From assembly GCA_902623395.1 (NCBI GenBank), contig CACNTN010000008.1:1-33134 (forward strand): a stretch of 33,134 bases of DNA, given 5' to 3'. The translations under genes and the position numbers were made by a program. The first letter of the stretch is position 1. Each line of letters opens with the position of its first letter. The DNA is from an uncultured Pelagibacteraceae bacterium. GTDB taxonomy: Bacteria; Pseudomonadota; Alphaproteobacteria; Pelagibacterales; Pelagibacteraceae. This document shows, in pieces, positions 15,575 to 24,884 of the stretch. Below the pieces are notes generated by a model that saw nothing but the letters and a program-made list of their open reading frames with translations, searched no databases and was not told the DNA's origin.

Positions 15575-16669
15575 TTATTTAACATAACTTTTTTTATAGA
15601 ATGGAAGTTCAGAAATCTTACCCCCATATTTTTTTCCTCTTACTTCAAGCTGAATAGATGTACCTACTTCAGAAAATTCTGATTTAACGTATCCCATTGC
15701 AACTGGAGCGTTCACGCTCGGGCCAAAAGTACCACTTGTTACGAATCCAATTTCATTATTATCTGACGAAAAGATTTTCGTATTTTCTCTAGCTATAACT
15801 TTTCCATCTGGCTTTATACCAACTCTAATTTTTTTACTTCCGTTTGCTAATAAATTTTTAATTTTTTCCCAGCCATTAAAGCCGCCAACTTCTTTCCTTT
15901 TTTTTGCTATAGCCCATTTTAAATTAGCCTCTACTGGATTTATTTTTTCGTTTAAATCATGACCATATAAACACAGACCTGCCTCTAATCTTAATGTATC
16001 TCTAGCTCCTAAACCTATCGGTTTAACTTTATTTGAAATTAAGTAATCGATAAGCTTTTCAACTTTTGTATTTGAAATTGAGATTTCAAAACCATCTTCA
16101 CCTGTATATCCAGATCTTGTTACATATAGATTTTCACCATCATACTCAAAATTGTTTCCTGTCATAAATTTTAAATTTGCAACGCCTGGAATTAATTTTT
16201 CTAAAATCTCTACAGATTTTGGTCCTTGTAACGCTATTAAAGATAAATCGTTGTTTAAAAGATGTTTGTGATGTTTTTTTAAAAATTGAGAAATTTGTTT
16301 TATATCATTTTCCTTACAAGCTGCGTTTAAGATTATACAAAAACCTTTTTCTGTTCTCGTAATAATTAAATCATCAATTATTCCACCTTCATTATTAAGT
16401 AAAAAAGAATATTTTGAATGATTAATTTTCAAATTTTTTAAATCTGCTGGTATAATTTTCTCTAATGACTCTATTAATGTTTCATCCCCTTCTAAAAAAA
16501 ATTGCCCCATGTGTGAGACATCAAAAAATCCAGCGTGTGTTCTTGTAGAAATATGTTCTTTAACAATACCATCTTTATATTGAATAGGCATTTCATAGCC
16601 AGCAAACGGAACAAACTTTGCTCCTAAGTTCTTATGATAATTATATAAAGCTGTCTTTTGCACTTCCAT
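15575..16669 (-). CDS. gcvT: Aminomethyltransferase, T protein of glycine cleavage
   Basis: The T protein transfers the one-carbon unit from H-protein-bound aminomethyl to tetrahydrofolate and releases ammonia. Motifs include KFVPFAGYEMPIQYKDGI, HAGFFDVSHMGQF, LIALQGPKS, TRSGYTGEDGFEI and GLGARDTLRLEAGLCLYG. The start chosen is the ATG at 16669 (364 residues). An in-frame ATG at 16696 lies within the 3' strand of the riboswitch second aptamer and would make that RNA part of the coding region. The chosen ATG sits in a 13-base segment able to pair with the riboswitch, the expected point of translational control. SAR11 organisms are known to regulate this gene with a glycine riboswitch. Confidence 0.96.
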   Translation of the reverse strand: MEVQKTALYNYHKNLGAKFVPFAGYEMPIQYKDGIVKEHISTRTHAGFFDVSHMGQFFLEGDETLIESLEKIIPADLKNLKINHSKYSFLLNNEGGIIDDLIITRTEKGFCIILNAACKENDIKQISQFLKKHHKHLLNNDLSLIALQGPKSVEILEKLIPGVANLKFMTGNNFEYDGENLYVTRSGYTGEDGFEISISNTKVEKLIDYLISNKVKPIGLGARDTLRLEAGLCLYGHDLNEKINPVEANLKWAIAKKRKEVGGFNGWEKIKNLLANGSKKIRVGIKPDGKVIARENTKIFSSDNNEIGFVTSGTFGPSVNAPVAMGYVKSEFSEVGTSIQLEVRGKKYGGKISELPFYKKSYVK

Positions 16670-16763
16670 AATAACTCTTTTTTCTTCAAACCCCATCTGT
16701 CTTTGTACCTGAGAGATTTAATCCTTCGGTGAGGCTTACGCCTGCTTTCCAGAGTTATTACGG
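16666..16763 (-). promoter_or_regulatory. Predicted riboswitch expression platform: start-codon-sequestering helix
   Basis: On the - strand, CCGTAATAACTCT (16763-16751, the inter-aptamer linker and 5' side of aptamer II P1) is complementary to AGAGTTATTATGG (16678-16666). It gives 13 consecutive pairs with a single G-U. The second segment contains the purine-rich AGAG ribosome-binding element and the gcvT ATG (16669-16667). Formation of aptamer II P1 upon glycine binding would compete for the first segment and expose the start. The complementarity is seen directly; the switching mechanism is inferred. Confidence 0.6.
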
Positions 16764-16837
16764 TAACGGTCCTTTTGCCTGAGAGTTTCCGGGGTGGTTG
16801 CTCCTTCGGCGCCAAATTTTGGTCTCTCCCGTTACGA
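16691..16837 (-). promoter_or_regulatory. Tandem glycine riboswitch in the gcvT leader
   Basis: On the - strand, aptamer I runs about 16837-16763. Its P1 pairs GTAACGG with CCGTTAC (16769-16763), and the conserved cores are GGGAGAG at 16830-16824, GCCGAAGGAGCAA at 16810-16798 and AAACTCTCAGGCAAAAGGAC at 16788-16769. Aptamer II runs about 16755-16694, with ACCGAAGGA at 16730-16722 and ATCTCTCAGGTACAAAGAC at 16717-16699. The two are separated by a few bases, as in cooperative glycine riboswitches. It lies directly upstream of gcvT, so glycine is expected to switch on glycine cleavage. It occupies most of the 16670-16880 gap. Confidence 0.95.
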
Positions 16838-16880
16838 TTGAGACTTTCATCGAAAAGACCTAAAATGTCAAATACAATTA

Positions 16881-17744
16881 TTATGATGTGACTTTATTTT
16901 TATCTAAGCTTTTTAATATAATTGCAGTAATTATTACACTTCCCCCAATAAGCACACTCAAAGGTGGTATCTCATTTAAAAATAACCATACCCAGATAGG
17001 GGCAAATAAAGTCTCAGTTAACATTAAAAGACCAATTGTAGTTGAAGGGGTTGTTCTTGATCCTATAGTGATGCAGATAAATCCAAAAGCTAATTGAGGA
17101 ACACCAAGAAAGAAACCCATTAGTATATCATTACTAGTGAATATAAAAGACTCAGAAAGAATTAATCCATAAATAATACTAAAAACTCCTGAATAAAAAA
17201 TAGCAGGTACCATATCTAAATTTTTATTTTTTCTTATGATCATTACTAATATTGAAAAATTTATTGGAATTGCTAACGCAACAATATTTCCTAAAAAGGA
17301 ACTGGTTGAAAGAGAGTCTCCAACCATTATTGTAATTCCTCCCATGGCTAATACTATTGAAAAGAAACTTATTAATGAAACTTTCTCTTTCAAATAAAAA
17401 TAACCAAAAATTGCTAAAAACATTGTTTGAGTGCTTATAATAAATACAACATTAGCCACTGTGGTAATGCTCATCGAAACTACAAACGCAATAAAACTCA
17501 AAGACATTACTAATCCACCAAGCACAGCAGGAAATCCAGCATCTTTAATAATTTTAATCGTATTTTTTTTGTAAGTTCCAATTAAGAAAATCATTAATGC
17601 AATCATAAAGAAAACAGATCGTAATAATAAAATTTGCCAAACTGTTGCTTCCTCGAATGATCTAATAATAAAACCACCCCAACTTAAACAAAACCCTCCA
17701 AACAAAAGAAGTATGTACCCTGGAATTTTATATAAAAATAGCAT
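16881..17744 (-). CDS. DMT-superfamily (EamA) transporter
   Basis: The 287-residue protein has about ten membrane helices in two EamA repeats. Recognisable parts are LSWGGFIIRSFEEATVWQILLLRS in the first repeat, ANVVFIISTQTMFLAIFGYFYLKEKVS at the end of it, and GLLMLTETLFAPIWVWLFLNEIPP in the second. Such proteins export amino acids or other metabolites, and the substrate cannot be read from sequence. Its ATG follows the MATE gene stop with no gap, so the two transporters are co-expressed. The downstream gap of about 210 nt holds the glycine riboswitch, and some gcv transcription could come from this operon. Confidence 0.9.
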   Translation of the reverse strand: MLFLYKIPGYILLLFGGFCLSWGGFIIRSFEEATVWQILLLRSVFFMIALMIFLIGTYKKNTIKIIKDAGFPAVLGGLVMSLSFIAFVVSMSITTVANVVFIISTQTMFLAIFGYFYLKEKVSLISFFSIVLAMGGITIMVGDSLSTSSFLGNIVALAIPINFSILVMIIRKNKNLDMVPAIFYSGVFSIIYGLILSESFIFTSNDILMGFFLGVPQLAFGFICITIGSRTTPSTTIGLLMLTETLFAPIWVWLFLNEIPPLSVLIGGSVIITAIILKSLDKNKVTS

Positions 17745-19070
17745 TCAAAACTTTCTTAGTATCCTATTAAAGTAAATTTTTAATGTTAAAGACCTTAATA
17801 TCATAAAACACATAAGTGAAAACCATAATCCATGATTACCAAAATTTTTAGTCAAATAAGTAGATAAAACTATGAAACTTACAACAGAAATTATCATAGC
17901 ATTTCTCATTTCTTTGGTTTGTGAAGCGCCAATGAAAATACCATCAAGCTGATAACAAAAAGACGCTGCTGGAGGTATTACTATCACCCAAAAAAAATGT
18001 TTGTAGGAAATAAATCTTAATATCTCTATATCTGTAAGAATATTTATTATTTGTTTAAAAAAAATTATATAAATAAATGATACAATTAATGCAGTGATAA
18101 AACTAATTTGAATAGAATTTTTTACTACAGACAAAAAAGAATTTTTATCTTTTCTGCCGATAGTAAAACCAACTACACCCTCTGAAGAGAATGCATAAGC
18201 GTCTAAAAAAAAAGCAGCTAATACTATAAATTGCATTAATATAGTATTTACGGCTAAATAATCTTCACCAAGTTTTGAGCCTAAATATGTAACCCATAAA
18301 AATGAAAAAGTTACAAACAAAGTTCTTACAAAAATATCAAAATTAATGTTAAATAATCTTAAAAGCTTAGATTTTATAACTATTTTTTCAAATCTAGGAA
18401 TTAGTTTAAATTTTTTAATTATAAAATTATAAGTAAAAAAAGTAAAAATAATTACGGTTATAAAACTTGCAATTAAAGTTCCAAGAGCAACGCCATATAC
18501 GTCTAGATTGAAAGACAGGACTAAAATTGAGCTAAAAACTATATTCAAAATAGATAAGGTTACTATCATTAAGCTTGATATCTTAGTTTTTTGTATTCCA
18601 AGATAAAATCCAACCAAAATATAGATAACCAACTCTGCAGGAACTGAAAAAACTCTAACACTTAAATAAGTGCTAATTAATTTTTGTGTTTCTACAGAAG
18701 TACTAAAAAAATGTTGAATAGATATATTAATTATAGGTTTTAAAGTTATAATAACTAGGGCTATCGCCACAGCAATTACAAAATTTCTTAATAAAGTTCT
18801 TACAATTTCCCGGTAGTCACCTTTTCCGTAAGCTTGAGAAACAATTCCAACAGTGCCCATTCTTAGAAATCCAAAACTCCAAATTATCATAGTCATAAAA
18901 GATGTAGCTATGCTTGTTGCAGCTAAGTATTTTGTTTCTCCAAGATTTCCCATTAAGCCAGTATCGACGATTCCAACTAGAGGTATCGCCAAGTTTGAAA
19001 AAAACACTGGAATGGACAATAATATGATTTGTTTTTTTGAAAATTTTTGTGAATATTTTGCTAATTTCAT
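17745..19070 (-). CDS. MATE-family efflux transporter
   Basis: The 441-residue protein has about twelve membrane helices. PVFFSNLAIPLVGIVDTGLMG near the N-terminus, GFLRMGTVGIVSQAYGKGD and the C-half repeats (LDAYAFSSEGVVGFTIGRKD, LDGIFIGASQTKEMRNAM) are typical of MATE exporters of the DinF-like subgroup. These couple Na+ or H+ to efflux of organic cations or other compounds. It abuts the downstream EamA gene and is divergent from terC (49 nt between starts). The substrate is unknown. Confidence 0.92.
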   Translation of the reverse strand: MKLAKYSQKFSKKQIILLSIPVFFSNLAIPLVGIVDTGLMGNLGETKYLAATSIATSFMTMIIWSFGFLRMGTVGIVSQAYGKGDYREIVRTLLRNFVIAVAIALVIITLKPIINISIQHFFSTSVETQKLISTYLSVRVFSVPAELVIYILVGFYLGIQKTKISSLMIVTLSILNIVFSSILVLSFNLDVYGVALGTLIASFITVIIFTFFTYNFIIKKFKLIPRFEKIVIKSKLLRLFNINFDIFVRTLFVTFSFLWVTYLGSKLGEDYLAVNTILMQFIVLAAFFLDAYAFSSEGVVGFTIGRKDKNSFLSVVKNSIQISFITALIVSFIYIIFFKQIINILTDIEILRFISYKHFFWVIVIPPAASFCYQLDGIFIGASQTKEMRNAMIISVVSFIVLSTYLTKNFGNHGLWFSLMCFMILRSLTLKIYFNRILRKF

Positions 19071-19119
19071 TTTTCTGCTTTAAAATTTATTATTTAGCTT
19101 ATATACACCTCATAGGACA

Positions 19120-19740
19120 ATGTTAGAGCAAATATTAATTACTTTTCAAATACTTATAATTGATGTTGTCATGGCGGCAGATAATGCCATCATAATAGGC
19201 ATAATCGCAGCAAACTTTGCACCTGATAATAGAAAAAAAATTATCGCATTAGGTGTAGCTGGAGCTTTTATTTTTAGAATTTTTTTTGCTACCGGAGCAA
19301 ATTATATTTTTGACTTTGCATGGGTCAAAATTTTAGGTGGGGTACTTTTAATTTGGGTTATTAATAACTTAAGGCAGGATTTCTTTGGACTTAATAAAGT
19401 AAGATCTCCTCAACTCAAATCAAAAGAACCAAAAAGTTTTTCTACTGGCGTCTATCAAGTTTTAATAGCCGATCTAACTTTAAGCTTTGATAACGTATTA
19501 GCTGTTGTAGCAGCCTCTAAAGGAAACTTTCATATAATGGTAATTGGTCTTTTATTGTCAGTATTTTTAATCGCTACTCTTGCTAGTTACTTTGCAGACT
19601 TTATCAGAAAACATAAATGGCTTGGCTATTTAGGTTTATTTGTAATCTTAATAATTGCTTTACAGCTAATTATTGGTGGACTTGTAAATTACGAAGTCCT
19701 ATCAATAAACGAAAAATTTAAGTTCTTATTTGCAATATGA
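19120..19740 (+). CDS. TerC-family integral membrane protein
   Basis: The 206-residue protein has about seven helices with the paired acidic motifs of the TerC family: DVVMAADNAIIIG in the first helix and DLTLSFDNVLAVVAAS in the second half. This compact form resembles the YjbE type. TerC proteins are implicated in metal-ion, especially manganese, export and in membrane insertion of metalloproteins. The transported species here is inferred only. A Shine-Dalgarno-like AGGA lies 6-9 nt before the ATG. It overlaps the next gene by 4 nt (ATGA), indicating an operon with the FAD protein. Confidence 0.88.
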   Translation: MLEQILITFQILIIDVVMAADNAIIIGIIAANFAPDNRKKIIALGVAGAFIFRIFFATGANYIFDFAWVKILGGVLLIWVINNLRQDFFGLNKVRSPQLKSKEPKSFSTGVYQVLIADLTLSFDNVLAVVAASKGNFHIMVIGLLLSVFLIATLASYFADFIRKHKWLGYLGLFVILIIALQLIIGGLVNYEVLSINEKFKFLFAI

Positions 19741-20699
19741 TAGATTTTTGTATTTTAGGGTCAGGAATTGCTGGCTCTACAATAGCAAATCTTTTATCAA
19801 AAAAATACTCAGTTCATGTTTTCGATAAAGCTAGAGGTCCTGGAGGAAGATCATCAAATAAAAGATTTAAAAATAATTTAAGCTTTGATCATGGAGTTCA
19901 ATATATATCTCCAAAATCAAAATCATTTACCAAATATATCCATAAGCTTTATAAGAATAAGATATTAAAAAATTGGGACGATAATCATTTAGATTTTACA
20001 TTTGAAAAAAAACCTTTTTCAAAAAAATACATAGGTAGAAAAGCTAATAATGATTTAGTTAAATATAATTTAAAAAATATCAAGCAATCATTCGCATCGC
20101 CAATCGAAAAAATTAATTTTAAAAAATATTTTTGGGAAATTACTTTGAAAAATAAATCAAAACATCAGTTTAAATCATTAATAATAACTTGTCCTTTTCC
20201 TCAATTAAAAAAGTTGGCAAAGAATTATTTATATAAAAATATCTTAAAACTGAAAGTTCAAATGCAGCCTAATATCACGGTAATGCTGGCTTTAAAAAAT
20301 CAAAAAACTCTACCTATTAGTTCAATAAAATTTAATGATGATATTTTAGCGTGGGCTGCTAATGAAAATAGTAAAAAAAGATTTAAATCAAATATAAATT
20401 TGTGGACACTACAAGCTACTCTTAAATGGTCAAAAAAAACTATTAATAGATACAAAGTTGATAAAACAGTTATGGGTCAGTTAATCATGCGCTTTATAAA
20501 ATTAACAGGACTTGAAAAAACTAAAATAATTTTTAAAAGAATTCACGGTTGGAAATATTCATATAATTATGAGAAAACACCTTTCTTAAGTATTTGGAAT
20601 AAAAAAATTAACTTAGGCGTTTGTGGAGATTGGTTAAATGGTCCGAAAGTTGAAAATGCCTGGCTGAGTGCTAATGATCTTGCAAAAAAAATAAAATAA
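19737..20699 (+). CDS. Renalase-like NAD/FAD-dependent oxidoreductase (COG3380)
   Basis: The 320-residue flavoprotein begins with the FAD-binding fold CILGSGIAGSTIANLLS and then VFDKARGPGGRSSNKRF, where PGGRSS is characteristic of COG3380/renalase-like proteins. LSFDHGVQYIS follows in the usual place, and the C-terminal NLGVCGDWLNGPKVENAWLSAND is the family's FAD-closing segment. The bacterial substrate is not established; renalase itself oxidises isomeric dihydro-NAD(P). The protein is strongly Lys-rich, as expected for an AT-rich genome. It overlaps terC by 4 nt and ends directly against the convergent prpD stop with no spacer. Confidence 0.85.
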   Translation: MIDFCILGSGIAGSTIANLLSKKYSVHVFDKARGPGGRSSNKRFKNNLSFDHGVQYISPKSKSFTKYIHKLYKNKILKNWDDNHLDFTFEKKPFSKKYIGRKANNDLVKYNLKNIKQSFASPIEKINFKKYFWEITLKNKSKHQFKSLIITCPFPQLKKLAKNYLYKNILKLKVQMQPNITVMLALKNQKTLPISSIKFNDDILAWAANENSKKRFKSNINLWTLQATLKWSKKTINRYKVDKTVMGQLIMRFIKLTGLEKTKIIFKRIHGWKYSYNYEKTPFLSIWNKKINLGVCGDWLNGPKVENAWLSANDLAKKIK

Positions 20700-22205
20700 T
20701 TAGAAAATACCTTTACTACTTTTAGATTTATCTTTTATTGAACTTTTAACCTCAACGTTTAAACCCGTTAAATCTTTAGCTTTTAATTTTGGAAGATTTT
20801 GAACACATTTTAAAAATCGATCTGATTCTTTTTTAGAAATAATTCCATTAGTTAAAGTTCTGAATTTATTAATATATTCTTTCCGTTTGAAAGGTCTTTT
20901 GCCTGCTGGGTGTGCATCAGCAACATTTATTTCCTCTGAAATTGTAGATCCGTCTTTCATTGTAATTATTACTTTTCCACCAAAACATTTATTATCAGGA
21001 TTTGGATCATGATACTTTTCTGTCCATCTTGCATCTTCTCTTGTTGAAATTTTTTGCCAAAGTTCAACTGTGCTTTTTCTTTGTGCCCTTTGAGGTGTAT
21101 AAGATTTTACATGGTGCCACGCTCCATCTTCAAGTGCCACCGCAAAGATGTACATTATAGAATGGTCTAAAGTTTCCCTGCTCGCTTTTGGATCCATTTT
21201 TTGAGGATCGTTTGCTCCAGTTCCGATTACGTAGTGAGTATGATGACTAGTTTCAATTACAATTTTATCAATGTCACTAACATTAGAAATCTTTTTATGA
21301 AGGCTTCTAGCTAAATCTATTAAAGCTTGGGATTGATATTCTGCTGAGTGTTCTTTTGTATAAGTTTCAAGAATTGCTCTTTTAGGCTCATTAACATTTG
21401 GTAATGGAACTGTATATTCTTTGTCTGGTCCTGATAAAACATAAGCAATAACACTATCTTCTCCCTCGTAAATTGGTGATGGTGCACCCTCGCCTCTCAT
21501 ACATCTATCAACAGCCTCAACCGCAAGCTTACCGGCATGAGCAGGTGCAAAGGCTTTCCAGCTAGAAATTTCTCCTTTTCTAGATTGTCTTGTTGAAACA
21601 GTTATATGTAATGCTTGCTGAACGGATTGATAAATTAGATCTGTTTTTAGATTTAATAAACTTCCTAAACCAGCAGCAACGCTTGGTCCTAAATGAGCTA
21701 TATGATCAATTTTATGTTCATGTAAGCAAATACCTTTAACTAAATTAACTTGCACCTCGTAACCTGTAAGTATTCCTTTAATTAAGTCTTTACCATTACA
21801 ACTTTTTTGTTGTGCTACTGCTAGAATTGCAGGAATATTGTCACCTGGATGACTATAATCTGCTGCTAAAAAAGTATCGTGATAATCTAGCTCTCTCACA
21901 GCAGTTCCGTTTGCCCATGCAGCCCATTCACAATCCACTTTAATTTTTGGGTTCAAACCAAAAACAGTTGCTCCAGATTTTCTAGAGTGAGCTAAAGCCA
22001 TTGCTCTCGCTGAAACAACAGGTCTTCTATTAAACGAAGCTATAGCTACTGAAGCATTATCAATTATTCTATTGATAACCATATCAACTGCATCTTTATC
22101 TATTTTAGCTTTATCTGATGCGATCTCTGCGATTTTCCAGGCTAATTGATCTTCTTTTTTAAGGTTTGATTTTGACGGATGAACTTTTACTTTTATATCT
22201 CTCAT
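20700..22205 (-). CDS. prpD: MmgE/PrpD family protein, probable 2-methylcitrate dehydratase
   Basis: The 501-residue protein matches the MmgE/PrpD family in full length. It has [27 protein letters not shown] near residue 100, VGRNVD-type spacing replaced by [17 protein letters not shown], and [18 protein letters not shown]. PrpD dehydrates 2-methylcitrate to 2-methyl-cis-aconitate in propionate oxidation, and some relatives act on citrate or other substrates. It directly abuts acnA, whose aconitase could catalyse the rehydration step. No prpB or prpC lies in the window, so the pathway assignment is inferred. Confidence 0.88.
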   Translation of the reverse strand: MRDIKVKVHPSKSNLKKEDQLAWKIAEIASDKAKIDKDAVDMVINRIIDNASVAIASFNRRPVVSARAMALAHSRKSGATVFGLNPKIKVDCEWAAWANGTAVRELDYHDTFLAADYSHPGDNIPAILAVAQQKSCNGKDLIKGILTGYEVQVNLVKGICLHEHKIDHIAHLGPSVAAGLGSLLNLKTDLIYQSVQQALHITVSTRQSRKGEISSWKAFAPAHAGKLAVEAVDRCMRGEGAPSPIYEGEDSVIAYVLSGPDKEYTVPLPNVNEPKRAILETYTKEHSAEYQSQALIDLARSLHKKISNVSDIDKIVIETSHHTHYVIGTGANDPQKMDPKASRETLDHSIMYIFAVALEDGAWHHVKSYTPQRAQRKSTVELWQKISTREDARWTEKYHDPNPDNKCFGGKVIITMKDGSTISEEINVADAHPAGKRPFKRKEYINKFRTLTNGIISKKESDRFLKCVQNLPKLKAKDLTGLNVEVKSSIKDKSKSSKGIF

Positions 22206-24881
22206 TTAATTGGCAAGCATATTTCTTAATACATACTGCAAAATTCCTCCATTTTTGTAGTACTCCACTTCATTAGCGGTATCAATTCTACAAAGCATTT
22301 GAATTTTTTTACTAGTTCCGTCTTGATATTTAATTTCACAAGTTACTTCTTGTCTTGGTTTAACACCTTTATCAATATTAATAACTGAAACTAATTCTGC
22401 TCCCGTAATATTTAATTTTTTACGGTCAAAACCCTCTTTAAATTGAAGTGGCAAAACTCCCATTCCAATTAAATTCGATCTATGAATTCTCTCAAAACTC
22501 TCTGCTAAAACAGCTTTAATTCCTAAAAGTTTAGTTCCTTTAGCTGCCCAATCTCTTGATGAACCTGTTCCGTATTCTTTTCCAGCTATTACAACTAAAT
22601 CATTGTTTCTTTTTTTGTATTCCATTGCAGCTTCGTAAACGCTCATTATTTTTCCATCTGGCTGTAACGTTGTAAATCCACCTTCAGTACCAGGAGCCAT
22701 TTCATTTCTAATTTTTATATTTCCAAAAGTTCCTCTCATCATTACTTCATGATTTCCCCTTCTAGCACCATATGAATTAAAATCTTTTTGTTGTATTTGG
22801 TGCTTCATAAAATAATCACCCGTTGGACTCTCTTTTTTAATGCTCCCTGCTGGTGAAATATGATCCGTTGTTACTGAGTCAGCTAACAATAAAAGAATTC
22901 TAGCATCATTGATTGGTTTAAAACCTTCTGGTTGGTCAGGTAAATCATCAAAAAATGGTGGTCTTTTTACGTAAGTAGAATTTGCTTCCCAGTTATAAAT
23001 ATCACTATCTGTTGTATTAATAGCCTGCCATTCTTTAGGTCCTTCTGAAACATTTGAATATCTTTGTTTGAACATATCTGCATTCAAAGAGCTTAACATC
23101 AAATCTTCAATTTCTTTATTACTTGGCCAAATATCTTTTAAGAAAACATCTTTTCCATCTTTATCTTTTCCAAGAGCAGACTTATACATATCAAAATTCA
23201 TATTACCTGCTAGAGCATAAGCAACAACAAGTGGAGGTGAAGCTAAATAATTAGCTTTTACATCTGGATTAATTCTTCCTTCAAAGTTTCTATTTCCAGA
23301 TAAAACTGAAACTGCATAAAGATCGTTTTTATTTATTGCATCTGAAATGTTTTGATTTAAAGGACCAGAGTTACCGATACAAGTTGTGCAACCATAACCA
23401 ACTAAATTAAAACCAAGTTCATCTAAATATTTGTTTAAGCCAGCTTTTTCCAAATAGTCTGTTACAACTTGTGATCCTGGTGCTAATGAAGTTTTTACCC
23501 AAGGCTTAACTTTTAACCCTTTTTCATATGCTTTTTTCGCTAAAAGACCTGCACCAATCATTACGCTTGGATTAGAAGTATTTGTGCAAGATGTTATTGC
23601 TGCAATTACTATATCACCATCTTTAACATTAAAATCAGTGCCTTCAACTTTGGTCTCGATAGCTTTATCTCTATTTGCATTTTCTTTATAAACTTTTGCA
23701 AAAGCAGTTGAAGCATCTGTAAGCAAAACTTTATCCTGTGGTCTTTTAGGTCCAGAAATACTTGTTACTACACTGCTAACATCTAATGAAAGAGTATCAG
23801 TAAAGACAACATCGTTGCTTTCCCAAAGCCCTTGCTCTTTTGAATATTTCTCCACTAAGTCAATTGTCGCTTTATCTCTTCCTGATAATTGTAAATATTT
23901 AAGAGTTTCATCATCTACTGGGAAAAAACCACATGTAGCTCCATATTCAGGGGCCATGTTTGCAATTGTTGCTCTATCAGCTAAAGTTAAATTTTTTAAA
24001 CCTTCACCATAAAATTCTACAAATTTTCCAACCACACCCTTTTTTCTTAGCATTTCAACAATAATTAAAACTAAATCTGTTGCAGTTGTTCCTTCTTTTA
24101 ATTTTCCTTTAAGTTCAACTCCAATAACTTCTGGAATTAACATTGAAATAGGCTGACCTAACATTGCGGCCTCTGCTTCTATTCCGCCAACACCCCAACC
24201 TAAAACAGATAAACCATTGACCATAGTAGTATGACTATCAGTTCCAACTAAAGTATCTGGATAAGCATATAAATCATTTCCGCTTTTTGATGACCAAACA
24301 ACTTTAGATAAATATTCTAAATTTACCTGGTGACAAATTCCTGTACCAGGAGGCACAACTCTAAAATTATCAAATGCTTTCTGACCCCATTTTAAAAATG
24401 AATAACGCTCACCGTTTCTTGAAAATTCTCTTTCAACATTTTGATTAAAAGATTTTCCTGAAGCATATTCATCTACCATTACAGAATGATCTATAACTAA
24501 ATCGACAGTAGATAATGGATTAATCTTTTCTGGATTTTTATTTTTATCTTTTACAGCGTCTCTCATTGCTGCTAGATCGGCAATAGCAGGAATGCCCGTA
24601 TAATCTTGCAATAAAGTACGTGCAGGCCTGTAAGCTATTTCGGTATTCGATTTTTTATTTTTAAGCCAATCTTTTAAAGCTAATATCTGTTTTTTATCTA
24701 CTGTTACATTGTCTTCATATCTCAGAAGGTTTTCTAATAAAACTTTAAGTGACTTTGGTAATTTAGATATGCCTTCTAAACCATTTTTTTCTGCAGTTTT
24801 TAGATTGAAATATTTATAATCTTTACCAGATGAATTAAGAGTATCTAATGATTTAAAGGAATCTTTACTATTAAATTTCAT
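22206..24881 (-). CDS. acnA: Aconitate hydratase A
   Basis: The 891-residue protein is AcnA/IRP-type aconitase, interconverting citrate and isocitrate with a [4Fe-4S] cluster. Cluster cysteines are in TSCTNTSNPSVM (near residue 430) and GCTTCIGNSGPL (near residue 500). The C-terminal swivel domain has LLLADSVTTDHISPAGSI and AGKEYGTGSSRDWAAKG. The length equals typical bacterial AcnA. It is third in a - strand operon (cytochrome c, LysE-type exporter, acnA, prpD) with gaps of 0-3 nt. Besides the TCA cycle it may hydrate 2-methyl-cis-aconitate for the adjacent PrpD. Confidence 0.97.
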   Translation of the reverse strand: MKFNSKDSFKSLDTLNSSGKDYKYFNLKTAEKNGLEGISKLPKSLKVLLENLLRYEDNVTVDKKQILALKDWLKNKKSNTEIAYRPARTLLQDYTGIPAIADLAAMRDAVKDKNKNPEKINPLSTVDLVIDHSVMVDEYASGKSFNQNVEREFSRNGERYSFLKWGQKAFDNFRVVPPGTGICHQVNLEYLSKVVWSSKSGNDLYAYPDTLVGTDSHTTMVNGLSVLGWGVGGIEAEAAMLGQPISMLIPEVIGVELKGKLKEGTTATDLVLIIVEMLRKKGVVGKFVEFYGEGLKNLTLADRATIANMAPEYGATCGFFPVDDETLKYLQLSGRDKATIDLVEKYSKEQGLWESNDVVFTDTLSLDVSSVVTSISGPKRPQDKVLLTDASTAFAKVYKENANRDKAIETKVEGTDFNVKDGDIVIAAITSCTNTSNPSVMIGAGLLAKKAYEKGLKVKPWVKTSLAPGSQVVTDYLEKAGLNKYLDELGFNLVGYGCTTCIGNSGPLNQNISDAINKNDLYAVSVLSGNRNFEGRINPDVKANYLASPPLVVAYALAGNMNFDMYKSALGKDKDGKDVFLKDIWPSNKEIEDLMLSSLNADMFKQRYSNVSEGPKEWQAINTTDSDIYNWEANSTYVKRPPFFDDLPDQPEGFKPINDARILLLLADSVTTDHISPAGSIKKESPTGDYFMKHQIQQKDFNSYGARRGNHEVMMRGTFGNIKIRNEMAPGTEGGFTTLQPDGKIMSVYEAAMEYKKRNNDLVVIAGKEYGTGSSRDWAAKGTKLLGIKAVLAESFERIHRSNLIGMGVLPLQFKEGFDRKKLNITGAELVSVINIDKGVKPRQEVTCEIKYQDGTSKKIQMLCRIDTANEVEYYKNGGILQYVLRNMLAN

Positions 24882-24884
24882 GCG

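Noticed and set aside
16667-16696. In-frame ATG at 16696 as the gcvT start
   Set aside because: It lies in the 3' strand region of aptamer II; the ATG at 16669 matches the usual T-protein N-terminus and the predicted control helix.
16624-16815. Open frame of 63 codons on the - strand across the gcvT leader
   Set aside because: It runs through both riboswitch aptamers and overlaps the gcvT start in another frame; the conserved RNA explains the sequence.
16838-16880. Promoter for the riboswitch: a perfect TTGACA on the - strand at 16871-16866
   Set aside because: No acceptable -10 element occurs at 15-19 nt; a promoter probably exists upstream but I cannot place it.
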